Assembly: GCF_902635505.1 (NCBI RefSeq)
Contig: NC_045432.1
Location: 77,551,051-77,615,050, forward strand
DNA from: Sarcophilus harrisii
Lineage: Eukaryota > Chordata > Mammalia > Dasyuromorphia > Dasyuridae
Direction: 5' to 3'
DNA length: 64,000 nucleotides
Shown: in pieces, positions 15,889-28,253 of the stretch
Numbering within the stretch: position 1 is the first letter of the stretch
How the letters are laid out: each line of letters begins with the position of its first letter
The notes under the pieces: model-generated
Databases searched by the model: none
The model's input: only the letters and a program-made list of their open reading frames with translations
Told to the model about the DNA's origin: nothing
Program-made: the position numbers and the translations under genes

Positions 15889-16449
15889 CTGAATACCACC
15901 AGACCAATCACATGCCCAAACTCCTTTGTAGGGACTTCTGTTGCTCCCCAGACAACTCGACTAAGATCAACAGTCCTTGCCCTGCGTCCCTGCCTCCCTT
16001 CTCCCTGCTGCATTTCAAGGGTTAAAGGGAATTCTCTACCGCCCATCTGTCTGGGACCTTCTGTGTCCGAGGCCCTGGAGGAGACTCCCACTGGGGGATG
16101 ACAAATGCTGTTTGCTGCCCCAAGGGTCCAGCATTCCGTCAGACAGGGTGGAATGGCCAGATAGGAAGATAAGCGTAACACAAGGCAGAGTTATGGGGGT
16201 CAAGAACACAATAAGGGACGCCAGGGAAATCAAGGGAGGGTGAGAGGGGACGTTTGCAGCTGGGGAGGATATTGAAAAAGCAGTTCAAGTAAAATGCTAA
16301 AGGGGAGCGCATTGAGCGGGGTGAAGAGGGGAAGAATTCCAACAAGAAGCTAAGGGGGAGGAAAGGCCCTCCGAGGGGGGCGGAATGGCCCAAGGGAAGG
16401 CAATGGATCTTAGGTCCTTGGCCGGCGGGACAGGGGAACCCCAGCTTAC

Positions 16450-16511
16450 CTGGGAGCCAACCACAGCCTGGCTTTTTCTGTTGCCTTTTGGTAGTCGGGG
16501 TGCAGGTGGAA
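16450..16511 (-). other. Candidate upstream exon of the KRAB-zinc-finger gene
   Basis: A 62-bp segment with a strong acceptor (CTTTCTCTTTGCCCAG) and donor (CCCAG/GTAAGC). Spliced to the KRAB-A exon it is in frame, reading PPAPRLPKGNRKSQAVVGSQ before ETSMTFEDV, with no stop. It could be coding or 5' untranslated. No initiator exon above it was identified. Confidence 0.55.
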
Positions 16512-17119
16512 CTGGGCAAAGAGAAAGGGCCAGTGAGAAGCCAACAAGCCAAGAGAACAGAAATCACCCTCCTTGCCCCACCCACCCAATCCCTCTCTTT
16601 CTAACCCTAATGCAGCATTCAAGGCCCTCCCAAACCTGGTATATCAAGATCCTTTTCTACCCTTTTCCTGTATTACACCCCATCACATACTCTAAGCTCA
16701 GGAAAAAATGGATGCTCTCTGCACTCCCAAGCCCACACCCACAAGCTCTTCACCCTCCCGTGCCCTGGCCTTTGACCAGCTGCTCCTCTTAATATCTAGG
16801 ATGTTGTCCTTTACTAATGACTTCCTTCCTACCCTTTGCAGCAGAGGTCAATCCATCACTCCTCTTCCCAGAAGTCTGCTCTGCTTCACCAGCAGGGGAC
16901 TAACCTTATCCCTCCAGTCTTGACATAATGCTTTGTGAATACACATGTAACACACGTATCACTTAGTAGCAGGCGCCATGTTGGTGTTGCTGCTTCATCA
17001 CCCTTTGGCTGTAAGGCCTCTCTGGGGAGGAGACGGAGGCCGAGACTCTGACCTCCTGCTGATCTGTCCTGCTTGGTGGCTACTACCTCTAACTAGACCA
17101 ACTCCATGTTCTCCATAAT
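16512..17119. other. No gene seen
   Basis: Unique-looking DNA with short L2-like pieces (about 16640-16930). I found no further exon of the KRAB-zinc-finger gene. Confidence 0.4.
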
Positions 17120-17400
17120 AACACAATAGCAACAACAATAATGCACTCATCTAGGACTTTAAGGTCTGTAAAACATAAGCATTTATGTATGTTATTTCTT
17201 TGAGTCTCACAACCATCAGATGAGGTACATGCTATTATGACCCCCATTTTATAGAAGAGTAACCTTAGGCAGACCGAGGTGAAGTGTCTGGTGCAGGCTC
17301 ATGCAGGTACTTGTTGTTTTAGGGGGGATTTGAACTCAGGCCTTTTCAACTGCAGGTCTGGCACTCTATCCACTCTGCTATCTAGGTGCAAACTCAGCCC
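17120..17400 (+). repeat. MIR-type SINE
   Basis: Order of motifs: 'gactttaaggtctgtaaaac', 'cacaaccatcagatgaggta', 'cccattttatagaagag', 'ttgaactcagg', 'cactctatccactctgctat'. This is a nearly complete MIR-like copy. Confidence 0.7.
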
Positions 17401-18479
17401 ACTCTCTAGCTGGTTCTCAACGGTATAGCACATGCTACTCTACCGTTCACCAGAGCCCACCCGGGCCATCGGCCAGCTATTTCATCGGCCCTGTACCTTT
17501 ACTATAACTACCTCCTATATTTGCTCCACGAACAACAATCAAGCCAGTCCCACCATAGTTCCTAGAAAGGGTGGGACGAGCCATTCTCCTGCTTCTGCTC
17601 TCCATCCCCTCCTGCCCTGATCAAAACATTTCTCCCGGGCTTTCCCTCTGACCCCCAGCACAAGCTTAGTGGAGAGGGCACACGTGTACCCATGCACCCC
17701 CTCCCCCCAATACACATTGCCTCACTTTGTTTCTGCATTCCCCGGGGATAGCACAATAACTTGCACCTAGTAGGTGTTTAATCAGTGCTTCTTACTTGAT
17801 GATAAGACCTTTGCATATAGGGCGATTTACAGACTAGATGTTTAATAAACATTTGCTAAATGAACGAATGGATGAATGAATGCTTTTAGATTCCCAGTCT
17901 AACCGGGGAAACTGGGAATCACTGAGAACACATAATCTTCTTTTTAAATTTAAAGTTTAGTCTTTCAGTTAACAAGCATTTACTTTTTCTCTGTGCCTCC
18001 ACACCTCAGGCCTCAAGAAGCTTGGGGTTTGTGAAGTAAATCATCAGGGCATACTCCCCACCAGTAGATGGTGGGTCTTGTGTCACTGCCTCCCCAGTAC
18101 TTTACATACAGCAGGCACTTAATAAAGGCTTGAACTGAAATGGACTTATTGAAAAAGGAGGGATTTTTTGTGGCCAAGGGAGGGAGAACTGTGATGGGTA
18201 TACCCAGATACAAGCAGTTATTAAGGTGCCCGGTTTGGAGACACTTGTATAGGGTCTGCAGGCTAACCTTTTTATCTGGACAGGCCTGAAGCTTAACAAA
18301 AGGCCCACTTGCCACTTGCTCTGTACAACCACGTCTGAGTGGGTCTGGGTCCATCATCCTCTAGCTCTAAAAGAGATGTTCATGGACTTCCATCTTGCAC
18401 TCTCAGGGGTCCCCCTTTAAATAGGCTGGCCACGCTGCTTTAAAGAAACAGGTCATGTTTCAAAGATCTTTATCCTCCT

Positions 18480-19240
18480 TTCCTCGCCCCAATCTGTAAT
18501 CAGGTTCTGCTGTTCCTTCTGCTCTATACCTGTTGATATTTTACATAAAGTTCAAGGTCTAGTTCAAATGCCACCTACTCAGAAAGACTTCCTGGATCCC
18601 CATCTTGTTGTTGTCCCCTCCACATCAGCTTTCATACGACGCCGTCTCTCCATTCACGCAGCTACCACTTGGCTGCAAGCTCTAGCATGGACTATGGGCC
18701 CCCCATGGGTGCTTGGTCCTCAGGCCTCAAGTCTCTTCCCCTTTCAGTCCATCCTCCATCTTCCTAAAGTATGACCACATCATTCCCCTACTCAGTGAAC
18801 TCTAGTGGCTCCCTCTTCCCTTCATGATCAAATAGAAAGTTTATAAACCTGGCCTCCTTTACTTTTCCAGCCTTCTTCTGCTCTCCTTCCCAATATACCC
18901 CCCATAATGCAGCAATCCTGAGCTCTGGCCTTTCTGCTGCTCGCTCTCTTTAGCTTCCCAAATGCTCTTTCCCCTCTGCCTCATGGCTTCCTTCAAGACT
19001 CAACTCACATTCCCCATTCTCCTGCAAGAAATCCTGCCCAGTCCTCCTTCATCTTGGAGCCTTCCCTCACACGGTCCCTCCCCTTTGGCCTCTCAAGAGC
19101 TGTATGTGATTCAGATGGCCCAGTTTGGCGACAAGGATCAGGAAACGCACCTCTCTTCCTTCTTTGCTGATGTGGGGGACTCTGGGTGTGGAATAATGTA
19201 TACATTGTCAGATGCAGTTATGTGATGGTTGGTTTTGCTT
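18480..19240 (+). repeat. L2-type LINE fragment
   Basis: Reads like the L2 3' half: 'ccacatcattcccctactca', 'ggctccctcttcccttcatg', 'ttcccaaatgctctttcccc', 'tgcctcatggcttccttcaa', then 'tcctgcccagtcctcc'. No intact reading frame. Confidence 0.65.
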
Positions 19241-19589
19241 AACTTTTTTTATATTCATCTTCTATCACAAGAAAGAGCTTTCGGGTTGGGAGAAAGGGAA
19301 CAATATATTTGGAAGGGAAGGCTACGTCAAAACAGAAGATGTGATACAAATTGAGAAAAAGAACAACGGTTGGAGAAAGAGTTCTGGGCTGTCACTTAGG
19401 CCTTTGCAGGGGTGGGGGGGAGCTAGGTGCTCCTTGGATATCAAGGCTGTCCCTCTCTCCACCAGGCCACACTGCCTCTCTTAGATACTTCTCTTCTAAT
19501 TTGTATTACTTATATAGCTTTGGATCCATCCTAGATTATAACCTCCCTGAAGGCAGGTACCACGTCTTCCTCATTTTCCCCAAGAACTA

Positions 19590-20575
19590 ATTCACTTCAC
19601 TTCAACAAACATTTCTGCAACATCTACTCAGTGTCCCCCGCGGTGCTAAGTGGAATGGGCCCTGCCTCCACCACATATTAGCAACATGATTTTAGAAAGG
19701 AGAAAGTACCGACAATTGGGGTAGACATGAGATGGATTCTTAAGGAAGAGAGGGGTGAGGTGGGAAGAGCATCCCAGACAGGAGAGACGGCCACAAAGGT
19801 GTGGAGATGCGGGATGGCCCATCGGCCTGATTGGCAAAAAGTGTCTTGAATTAAAGCTGGAAAGTCAAGAGAGAGTCAGACTGCAGAGGGCCCCGGTCTC
19901 AGGGGCTGGTAGATTATCCTGTTAAACGACAGGGAGCCACTGAGCAGGGCTACAAGAGAACCACCCGCCACATTGACCACTCCATCCCTCACTCCAATGA
20001 AAGTAGTAACAGGAAGCCCATTTTGGCAGCTATAACATGAGGATGGATCAGAAAGGAAAGCTATTAGACAAAGGTCCCAGTTAGTCCACGTGTGATAACA
20101 TGAGAGCCTGGGCCACATTAAGAGCTCTATAATAGGAAAGGCCCAACACAATGCAAGAGACACCATGGTGGTAGAATCCATAAGACTCTGGAAAGGACTA
20201 GACATTGGGAAGGGCAGAGATGGAGGGGAGGGCTCTGAGTTGGGAAGCTGGTCGTGCTTTCAATAGTTTTAGGAGGCCAAGTTGAGAGGGGAGAGGAGGA
20301 GTTCTATATTGGACATGCTGTATACAGGACATACAGGTGGCGATGACGGGCATTTGTTGCGGTTGTTGTGGTAATTTAAAAGAGCGAACAAAGCTGAATT
20401 TATAGATCTAAGAATCTCCAGCATAGACTTAATAATGAAATGACCAAGAGAGAACATTAGTAAGCGAGAGAGAGACAAAGAGAGAGAGACAGAGAATACT
20501 AATACTGCCACTACCACTACCACTGCAGCCACCATTGCTACTGCGGCTGTTGCTGCCACTACCACTGATGCCTTA
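19590..20575 (+). repeat. Ancient repeat copy ending in a trinucleotide run
   Basis: Motifs shared with 12546-14480 and 51350-52060 include 'agcatcccagacaggagaga', 'gtggagatgcgggatgg' and 'gacagggagccactgagcag'. It ends with an imperfect (CAC/TGC)n run at about 20505-20570 (ACCACTACCACT, GCTGTTGCTGCC). Confidence 0.55.
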
Positions 20576-21179
20576 AGGCTCAGGATGTCCTCCCCTTGGT
20601 TCTTGCTAGTGAGCTGCCCGTCCCCAGGGGAGCTCAGGTGTCCCTAGCTTTGAGGCCAGTACTCTATAGTTTTCCACTTATGAAATGTCTGCTATATACT
20701 AAGTACTGGGGCTACAAAGGTAAACAGTGACAGGCCCCAACTCGTACTTTCTTGATGTGTTTCAGAAACTTTCACCGGTCAAGAGGTTTGGTGAAGGTTT
20801 AGGAAGCGCTATCTTGTGCCCCAGCTCACAGCCCTCATATGGCAGCAGCACCTGCTTCTGCCACAGCTAGCACTGCACACCTAAAGCTAATTCAGTGTCC
20901 ACAAATGTACTCACCGGGCCCATGCTTTAGGAGGGAGTTCTTCCCTTTATCCAAGGATTCACCGCAGGGTTTCTTTAAATGCCGAGCTCCCATGGTGCAC
21001 TGGAAATCGGGCTCTACTTACAAAAACCTAACTTAGCACAGCTTTTCCCAAAGACATGTAATGTATAAAGCAAGGCTCAACACTATCTGGGGAACAGACC
21101 TTCAAGTTCTGGAGAAGCTTAGAGCCAAGGAGGATAACAGTTCAGGGCTGGGTTGGTCTGTAGTGACTTGAGGATATCA

Positions 21180-21760
21180 GACCTATAATATGAAAAACAA
21201 AAATTATTTTCAAAAAACTACTTATTAGATGCAAGGATGATTCCTCATTAGGAAAACAATCAACATAACTAATCATAAGAAAAAGCAAAACATCCCAAAT
21301 GACATGATTATCTCATAGATGGAGAAGAAACCTTGGAAAGAGGAGGACAATTTTATGCTTAAAAACCCTACAAAGTACAGGCATAGAAACTATTTTAATA
21401 TCATAAGAAGCATCCATCTAAGAAATCAAAAGCAAACATCATATGCCATAGGTAATAAATATGGGAGCGAAGCAAGGATGCCTACTCTCCATGCTACGTA
21501 GTTCTGGAAATATGAGCAATAACAATAAGACAAGAGAAAGAAAGAAAAGGCATAAAGATAGGCAAAGAGGAAATAGAACTATCTTTGCTGAGATGATGCC
21601 TTAGTTGGAAAATCTGAGGGAATTAACAAAGGTATACCTTTGTTAATTCCCTCAGATTTTCAGCAAAGTTGCAGGCTAAAAAATACTCAAAAATTTTAAA
21701 AAATCAACATGATCTGTCAGAAGCCCAGTAGAGGAACACCCTGGAAATACAAAACATAGA
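21180..21760 (+). mobile_element. L1 ORF2 fragment
   Basis: Resembles the marsupial L1 reverse-transcriptase region: 'tgattatctcatagatgg', 'aagcaaggatgcctactct' and 'agcaaagttgcaggctaaaa'. Open frames are short, so it is dead. It holds the 54-bp palindrome at 21608-21661. Confidence 0.7.
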
Positions 21761-22010
21761 TAGTACGGCTCCTGGCGATAAGGAGCTTTTCACCTAGTTG
21801 GGGGTGGGGGGAATAAAACCATAATTTTCAGTGGATCAAATAAGTACAATAAGTGATATTTTATGATAAATGCCTTAAAGACTTGCAAAATAGAAAGTAC
21901 TATGTGAGCTCTGAGGGAAAGGTTATTACTGACCAGAGGGATGAGGGAAAATTCTGGAGAAGGAAGCAATAAGTTGGGCTTTAAAGGACTGATAGGAACT
22001 CACTGAAAAA
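21418..22010 (+). repeat. Local direct duplication, copy 1
   Basis: Two blocks of this segment (about 21418-21590 and 21770-22010) recur at 23029-23440 in the same orientation. The stretch between them, including the palindrome, is absent from copy 2. Confidence 0.85.
21608..21661. repeat. Perfect 54-bp palindrome
   Basis: Two 27-nt arms meet with no spacer at 21634/21635. The left arm begins GAAAATCTGAGGGAATTAAC and the right arm is its exact reverse complement. It could extrude as a cruciform or hairpin. Confidence 0.97.
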
Positions 22011-22079
22011 AAAGAGGGAGATTTTTAGGTATAGGGAACAGCATGAGCAAAGTCTTGGAGGTGGGAGAACATGGGGAAG

Positions 22080-23028
22080 GGTGGCTAAATGGTTTGTCTG
22101 GAGCACACAGTACATAAAGGAGAGTAATAAGAGATAATACTAGAAAAAATAGAATGGCACCAGCCAGTAGGGTTTCAGGATTTCTGAACAAAAGAATGTG
22201 GTGACCAGAGAGGGAAAGGGACACAGCTGGAGGGTAGGACCAGAACAGAGAATTCTCTTTGCTATTTCCTTTCCTCTCCCAGTCAATCATATCCCTCCAG
22301 GACCAAGGTTTCAATTTTCTTTGTAAACCCTCCTCCCCCCCAACTCTTACCTTACCTAAGAAAGATCATTCTGACGATGATATGAAGGGCAGATTAGGGG
22401 ACAGATGGTGGAGTAACTCAATCTCAAATTGTATTTAGGGAGTCCGGAACTAGGAAGGTAATAGTCCGCCTGTATTCTGCTCTTGGCCAGTTACAATTGG
22501 TTCAGTTCTGGGCTCTTGTAGCAAAGCACTCTGCAAATAGTGATTTGGGTTGTGGTCCCTTTAAGAAACTAGTCCTTTCAGATTGATTTATTCCTTTCTG
22601 ATTCCCACCCCCTCCTAGCTGATGCATTATCAATTCAAGAAGCTAGGACCTTTGATTCACAAATCCTGGTCAAAAGCATCCCTTTGAATTCCAATAGGAG
22701 ATCTGGGCTTGCCCCAGCCCCCGCTGGGATCTGAGCCAACTTGGGCTCTCACAATCCCCATCGGATCTGGGCCAACCTGGGACTCCACCCACGGGCCCCT
22801 TTAACTAAATCTTCCTAATTTTTACGCTGTGAGTTCTCCAGGAAAAAAAGAATGGGTCCTATTCATTTCTGTCTCTTTTACACACATGGCTCCAGTGTTC
22901 GGTAAAGGCCTCTTATCCAGCAAAACCTAAATAAATGTTGGCTGAATTAACTGGGCCTCATTATCTCTCCTACTACCCGCTAGTCATTCTAATAGTAAGG
23001 TTTTAGCCACTCCCTTTTCCTCCAAAGA
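22080..23028. other. Unassigned stretch between duplication copies
   Basis: No gene seen. Part (about 22430-22850) has the look of an old repeat but I could not place it. Confidence 0.4.
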
Positions 23029-23440
23029 ATCCATCTAAAATCAAAAGCAAACATCATATGCCATAGGTAACAAATATGGGAGTGAAGCAAGGATGCCTAC
23101 TCTCCATGTTACGTAGTTCTGGAAATATGAGCAATAACAATAAGACAAGAGAAAGAAAGAAAAGGCATAAAGATAGGCAATGAGGAAATAGAACTATCTT
23201 TGCTGGTTGGAAATTCCTGGCAATAAGGAGCTTTCCACAATCTTCAGTGGATCTAATAAGTATAAGAAGTGATATTTTACGATAAATGCCTTAAAGACTT
23301 ATAAAATACAAAGTACTATGTGAGTCTGAGGGAACGTCATTACGGACCACAGGGATGAGGGAAAACTCTGGAGAAGGAGGCATTTGAGTTGGGCTTTAAA
23401 GGACTGATAGGAACTCACTGAGAAAAAAGAGATTTTAGGC
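23029..23440 (+). repeat. Local direct duplication, copy 2
   Basis: Shares long near-identical strings with 21418-22010, such as 'caaaagcaaacatcatatgc' and 'ttctggaaatatgagcaata', then jumps directly to the later block ('ataaggagctttccacaatc'). Confidence 0.85.
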
Positions 23441-23929
23441 TTAAGTGCTTATTAGATATTTAGTGACTGTTGACTATACCCAGGGCATCCATTTTATTTA
23501 GCCTCCAGTATGTAGAGGATTCTGGGGGATACAAAGAAGACAGAAACCTAGGCCCTGGAGGGATAAAACTAAGGGGGAGGGAGGAGGAAGCAGTAAAGAG
23601 GATTCTAGTTCAGGCTGGTCTCCGATTGTGTGGCAGGTCCCTTTCCCTCTCTGGACCTCACTTTCCCTCTTCTTCCCCAAGGGAGAGTTTGACCCGTATT
23701 ATTTTTAATGTGCCTCCAAGATTCTGAGACTTTAGGTGGCCCGATGAAAAGTTTGTGCCTGGCTCTGCCACTGTGATCTTGGGCCATTTCTTTCCATCTT
23801 TGGGCCATTCTTTCTCCATCTGTATGAGAGAGGGATGATTAGGCTAGAAGACCTCACGGCCCTTTTGCTTTGAGATCCTACGAATTTATACTTTGAGGGG
23901 AGGTTCAAGAAAGCAGGGAAGGCTTCCTG

Positions 23930-24700
23930 GAGGACGTGGCAGCTGAGCTGGGGCTTTTAAGGGTAGGGAGACGTCTACAACCAATGATTGACGCAGTGAA
24001 AAAGCTATGCCTGGGCCTTAGGGCTATGGCGCTGACCCAGGTGCTGAGCCGACCCGAGGGAAGAGTTCGCGCAGGCGTAATGACAGTAGTGACTGGGCAA
24101 AGGAGCGCCGCAGCTGGCGCAGGCGCAGGCCAGTGGTCCCCGGAGGGGGCGCTATGGAGGCGAGCGGGCCCTTACCCGCAGCCTTCACCTGGGTCCCAGC
24201 TCGGGGATTCCACCCGACCGCCCCGAGCCCCTCCAAGCCCACCCTCACTCACTCACTCTCGCCTGCTCTAGAAGGCGACTGCGTGTGCGGGAAGGCGTGT
24301 GGCCAGGCCCCGGGCTGGGCCCTCACAGCCTCCGCCTCGCATCCGGCCGCGGCTCAAGGCAGCCGGGAGGTCCGCGGGCCGCCGGCCACCGGGGTTGGCT
24401 GCACGCCTCACGTTGCATAGCAACGGGGGCGGGCCGGAAGCGGCATGGGGGGTGGAGTGTGAACCGATGGAGAAGGAAGGGGGCAGGGAACCAAGGAGGG
24501 AAAAGGGGAGAAGAAAGAAGGGATCCGCGAGGAAGAAGAGCTGGTATAGGAAGGAGGGACAGGGGGGAGAGGAGGCCAGACCAGCCTGAAATGCCAGCTC
24601 GCAAAATATGGCCGCTCCGGGCACCATCCTCAGCCCTTGGTTCATGCCCATCCACCTGGGCCTTCTTTGCCGCCCCCCCTCCCAGCACGTGACCTTTCCT
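23930..24700. promoter_or_regulatory. CpG island
   Basis: The strongest CpG island of the first 40 kb. It has NRF1-type sites (GCGCAGGCGCA near 24118; TCGCGCAGGCG near 24069), an RFX/X-box-like palindrome GTTGCATAGCAAC (24412-24424), an ETS-type CCGGAAG (near 24435) and GC boxes. It lies about 8-9 kb upstream, in the minus-strand sense, of the KRAB-A exon at 15.0 kb and is the best candidate promoter for that gene. A divergent transcript cannot be excluded. The open frames across it have no family similarity that I recognise. Confidence 0.75.
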
Positions 24701-24714
24701 TGGGAGTCTCTTGC

Positions 24715-25330
24715 TCCAAGGTCCCCCTCTCTAGTCCCTAATACTAGCCAAGGCCCCTCCGGGCGGAAGGTGGTACAAGAGACTGAGGATCTGGAGCTGA
24801 CAAAGGCTTATCTGGTCCAGTTCATCCTGGAACCATTTACCCAGTCCTCGGGGCATCCCCAATGGGGGCGTGCCATCTGCTCTTCACTTGAAGCCTTCAA
24901 GGCCCAGAGAGCCTGATGCCTCTCAAGGAAGCCCATTTCCTTGGGGATGATGCTCATTGGTGGGAAGTTCTTCCCAACTCCAAGTTCAAATCTCCTCCTC
25001 TTTATGTTCCACTCAGTGATGCCGGTTCAGCCCTTTGGGATCAATCCGAAAAAGTTGAATCCCTCTTTTAACAGCTGTCTTCTGTTGTTTCCCCCTTGAG
25101 TCTTCTCCAGACTAAAACATCTCCACTCGCTTCACTACATCCTCACCTGACCTTAGATGGAGGCCCTTCACCCTCCTCTGGACCCTCTCCAACTTCTCAG
25201 TGTCCTTTCCCTGAACTGAGCACAATACTCTACGTTATGACAAAGGGCAGAGTGTGGTGGGAGCAGATCTCTCAATGCAACCTACATCAGACAGCCACAT
25301 CACACCAGCCCCTCGTGTTGGGTTAGCAGC
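24715..25330. repeat. CR1/L3-type LINE fragment
   Basis: Ends with the typical series 'ggaccctctccaacttctca', 'gtgtcctttccctgaactga', 'gcacaatactctacg'. Diverged. Confidence 0.55.
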
Positions 25331-26470
25331 TCGCTAATGTGCCCTGACAGTTGTCAGACAAATGATCAGGAAAATGCAGAAACAGCGTTAACTAGCCAGC
25401 CAGAGATACAGGGTTAACTCCGACTTCTTACATTTATCTGGGGAAAGTCGATGAATTCACAACCTCCCTGGACCCCAGTTTCCTCATCTGAGAAACGACA
25501 AAGTTGGACACGGTGACCTTTGAGGTCAGCTATGACTATTTTTCACTTATGAACCTAAATATGACCTAGAAGGATGATAGAGGCCTTGTAATCCAAGTCC
25601 TTCATTTTACAAATAAGGGAATGATGTTCCCAGAATGGTAGAGATGTGACTAATAAGAGTTCAGCTGAAAAGGTCTGCAAGGCCTTCACAGCCCAGAATC
25701 CCAAGGAAAGTCAACAGCAGGATCTGGCAGAGGCTGCCCTGGCACTGATGCTCAGGACTCTCCTGAATCTAAAATTCAGCACTCTGTGTGTTCCATAGTC
25801 ACTGCGTCTCAGCCTGTTTTGTTCCCAGATTAGTCTTCCCGAAGCCTAGTTCCAATCTCATCCTTCCTGATTCAAACCCAAACTTCAGGGCTTCTGACTC
25901 CTAACACGGTCCAAACCCCTTCAGACTTTCACATTATGGCGTTAGTGTAAGTGTCCAACCCCAGCTCTGAATCTCAGGGCTAAAGAGCACCTCACCCTTG
26001 GACCCAAACTACACGATCCGGGCACTCGTTCTTCCATGAAATAGGGTTTGTAAGCTCCTTGAGAGCAGAGTTTGCGTCAGAACTATCAGTATCTTTGGCA
26101 GCGTGCACAGAGCCCGGCGGCCAGAAAGCAGCGAATACGTGTTTGCCGAACGAGTGAATGAACAAGCCAACTGATGGATGCCGGCCAGCGGCTGAGCAGA
26201 TCAGGCTGGAGAGGGAGAAGGGCCCATTGGGTGGAAAACAGCGGAATTTTTAGAACTGCGAGATGACCCTTAGAGATTAGCTAGGTCAGGTCCACCTCAT
26301 TTTTCAGAGAAGAAAGCCGAGGCCCAAACAAGGGAAAGAACTTAGGACCAAAGAGTACCAGAGCCAAAACGGCCTTCAGAGGTGATTAATTTCATCTCTT
26401 TTTAGAGAGGGAAACTGAGGCCCATTAAAGAGAAAATACTTGGCTGATGTTTTTTATAGATGTTGGATTT
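25331..26470. other. No gene seen; MIR-like fragments
   Basis: Holds MIR-like pieces at about 25440-25640 ('ccccagtttcctcatctgag') and 26270-26420, and otherwise nothing I can support. Confidence 0.45.
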
Positions 26471-26477
26471 TTCCCCC

Positions 26478-26716
26478 TCAGTTGCTGTTATTGAGTATTT
26501 GTGACCCCAGTTGGGGTTTTCTTGGGAAAGATACTGGAGTGCTTGGCCATTTCCTTTTCCAGTTCGTGTTACAGCTGAGAAAACTGAGGCAGACAGGGCT
26601 AAGTGATGTGCCCGGGGTCACACAGCTAGAAAGTGTACGAGGTCAGATTGGAACTCAGGAAGAGGAAGCTTCCCAACTCCACCTGGCACCATATCCACTG
26701 TACCACCTAGTTTCTC
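26478..26716 (-). mobile_element. Mar1-type SINE
   Basis: Minus-strand copy: 'ccagttggggttttcttggg', 'ggccatttccttttccagtt', 'aaaactgaggcagacagggc', then 'tcacacagctagaaagtgt' and 'tgtaccacctag'. Nearly full length. Confidence 0.85.
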
Positions 26717-26729
26717 AAAACACAAATGA

Positions 26730-26956
26730 CATTGTTGTTCAGCCATGTTCAAATCTTGGTGACCCCGTGGACCACAGCACGCCCATACTGTCCGTGGGGT
26801 TTTCTTGGCAAGGACACTGCCATTTACTCCTGCTGCAGCAGACAGAGATTAAGTGACTTGCCAAGGATCACACAGCTAATGTGTCTGAGTCTGGATTTGA
26901 ATTTGGGTGTTCCTGACTCCAGGCCCAGGACTCTATCCACTGAGCCATCTAGCTGC
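26730..26956 (-). mobile_element. Mar1-type SINE
   Basis: A second minus-strand copy directly after the first: 'ttgttgttcagccatgttca', 'tggggttttcttggcaagga' and 'actctatccactgagccatc' then 'tagctgcc'. Confidence 0.85.
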
Positions 26957-26984
26957 CTGAAATGTAATTTATCAATTATAAGAG

Positions 26985-27290
26985 AACAAAACATTTTTAA
27001 CATTTTTTTTAATTCGAGTTCCAAACTTCCTCCTCATCTCCTCTTCCTCCTCCTCGAGCAGGCAAGCAATTTGATATAGATTATGGAAGTGCGGTCACAC
27101 AAAACATTTCCACATTCGCCCAAAGAAAAACCAAAACAAAACAGCTGATCTGTTAAAAACTCTAGCAGTGGTAGAGTTGAAGGAGTGGATGTGAGCATTT
27201 TTTGCTCAACTCTCCCAACATGCCCCTCTAAACAACTTTTAAAAGCCAACAAACCAAATTCTGAGTGGCAAAACCAACAAAAAGTCACAC
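26985..27290 (-). mobile_element. L1 3'-end fragment
   Basis: Starts with a T-rich tail (26995-27012), then the 'attcgagttccaaacttcct' series and 'gcaatttgatatagattatg', as expected for the reverse of a marsupial L1 3' end. Confidence 0.65.
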
Positions 27291-28253
27291 TGAGTCATTT
27301 TTCCAGCCTAAGGCAGCTTAGGAGGATGGAAAGAAAGCTCTAGTGACACATCTGTGGGCCTTAAAGGTGGCACCAGGAGTACCCAGCAATCAGGGATGAT
27401 AAGGGCTTCAAACACTGGGTCAGAAACGATTCCAGGAGAACCCTGCGCTAGTACCGGGTGTAGGATCGGGTGCCATTTGTCAGCTCCCTAGCCTGGGAAC
27501 CTAGTCCCGGTTCCAGGGCAGAGGAGGCTAGTTTCAGCTGAGAGGGAGCAGGAGCTCTACCTGGGTCCTTAGAACAGAGAAGCTAGGATATGGAGTGTGC
27601 TTGACAAGCCTCGAAGCACTGCTGAATGCTAGCAATTATTTTTAGGGCTATATTAATGATTATGGAGAGAAGGTAAAATGATTTGGGGTCTGGGCCTTGC
27701 AAACACCGACCAGTGACCCCAATCACCAGGGTGCTCAGATCATGACTTTCCCTAGAGAAGAAAGGGGTAGAAGAAAGGGCTGGGAATTTGGAGTGAAGAA
27801 ATCTGGATTCAAGTCCAACCACAGGCATTACTAGGTGTCCTTGGGCAAGTACTTTTCCTTTGTCAGGCAGCAGTTACCCCCTTGAGAATGATGGGGTTTG
27901 ACTCTCCTGGGGGCCATACACAAATCACTCAGCCTCTCGGGCTTCGATTTCCTCCTCTGTAAAATGAGGTTAGGTTAGGTGCTCTATGAGGTCCCTTACA
28001 TCTGGGCAATTCTCTGTGACTCAGTGGTTTCTAAGGCGAGTCCCTGTTTGAAAATCTCTGACTATAAACATTAAAAAAAAAGAAAATCTGTGATTCTTTA
28101 AGGAGCCAGTTTGATGTTTTCAAAATCTCTAACCCTGGGCTGAATGAACAGTTATTTTCATCCCCCTCTTCTTACATTCTCAATGATTACAAAGAGCCCC
28201 AAAGGACTGAGGAATATGAGGACTTACCTGATCATTACCCAGAATTCTGGGGC
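27291..28253. other. No gene seen; MIR-like fragments
   Basis: MIR-like pieces at about 27790-27870 and 27900-28030 ('gatttcctcctctgtaaaat'). Otherwise unassigned. Confidence 0.45.

Noticed and set aside
22430-22850. Possible further LTR fossil
   Set aside because: Composition hints at an old repeat, but I could not define ends, signals or a family.
24133-24692. Open frames across the CpG island
   Set aside because: GC-rich islands lack stop codons by composition; no family similarity seen.
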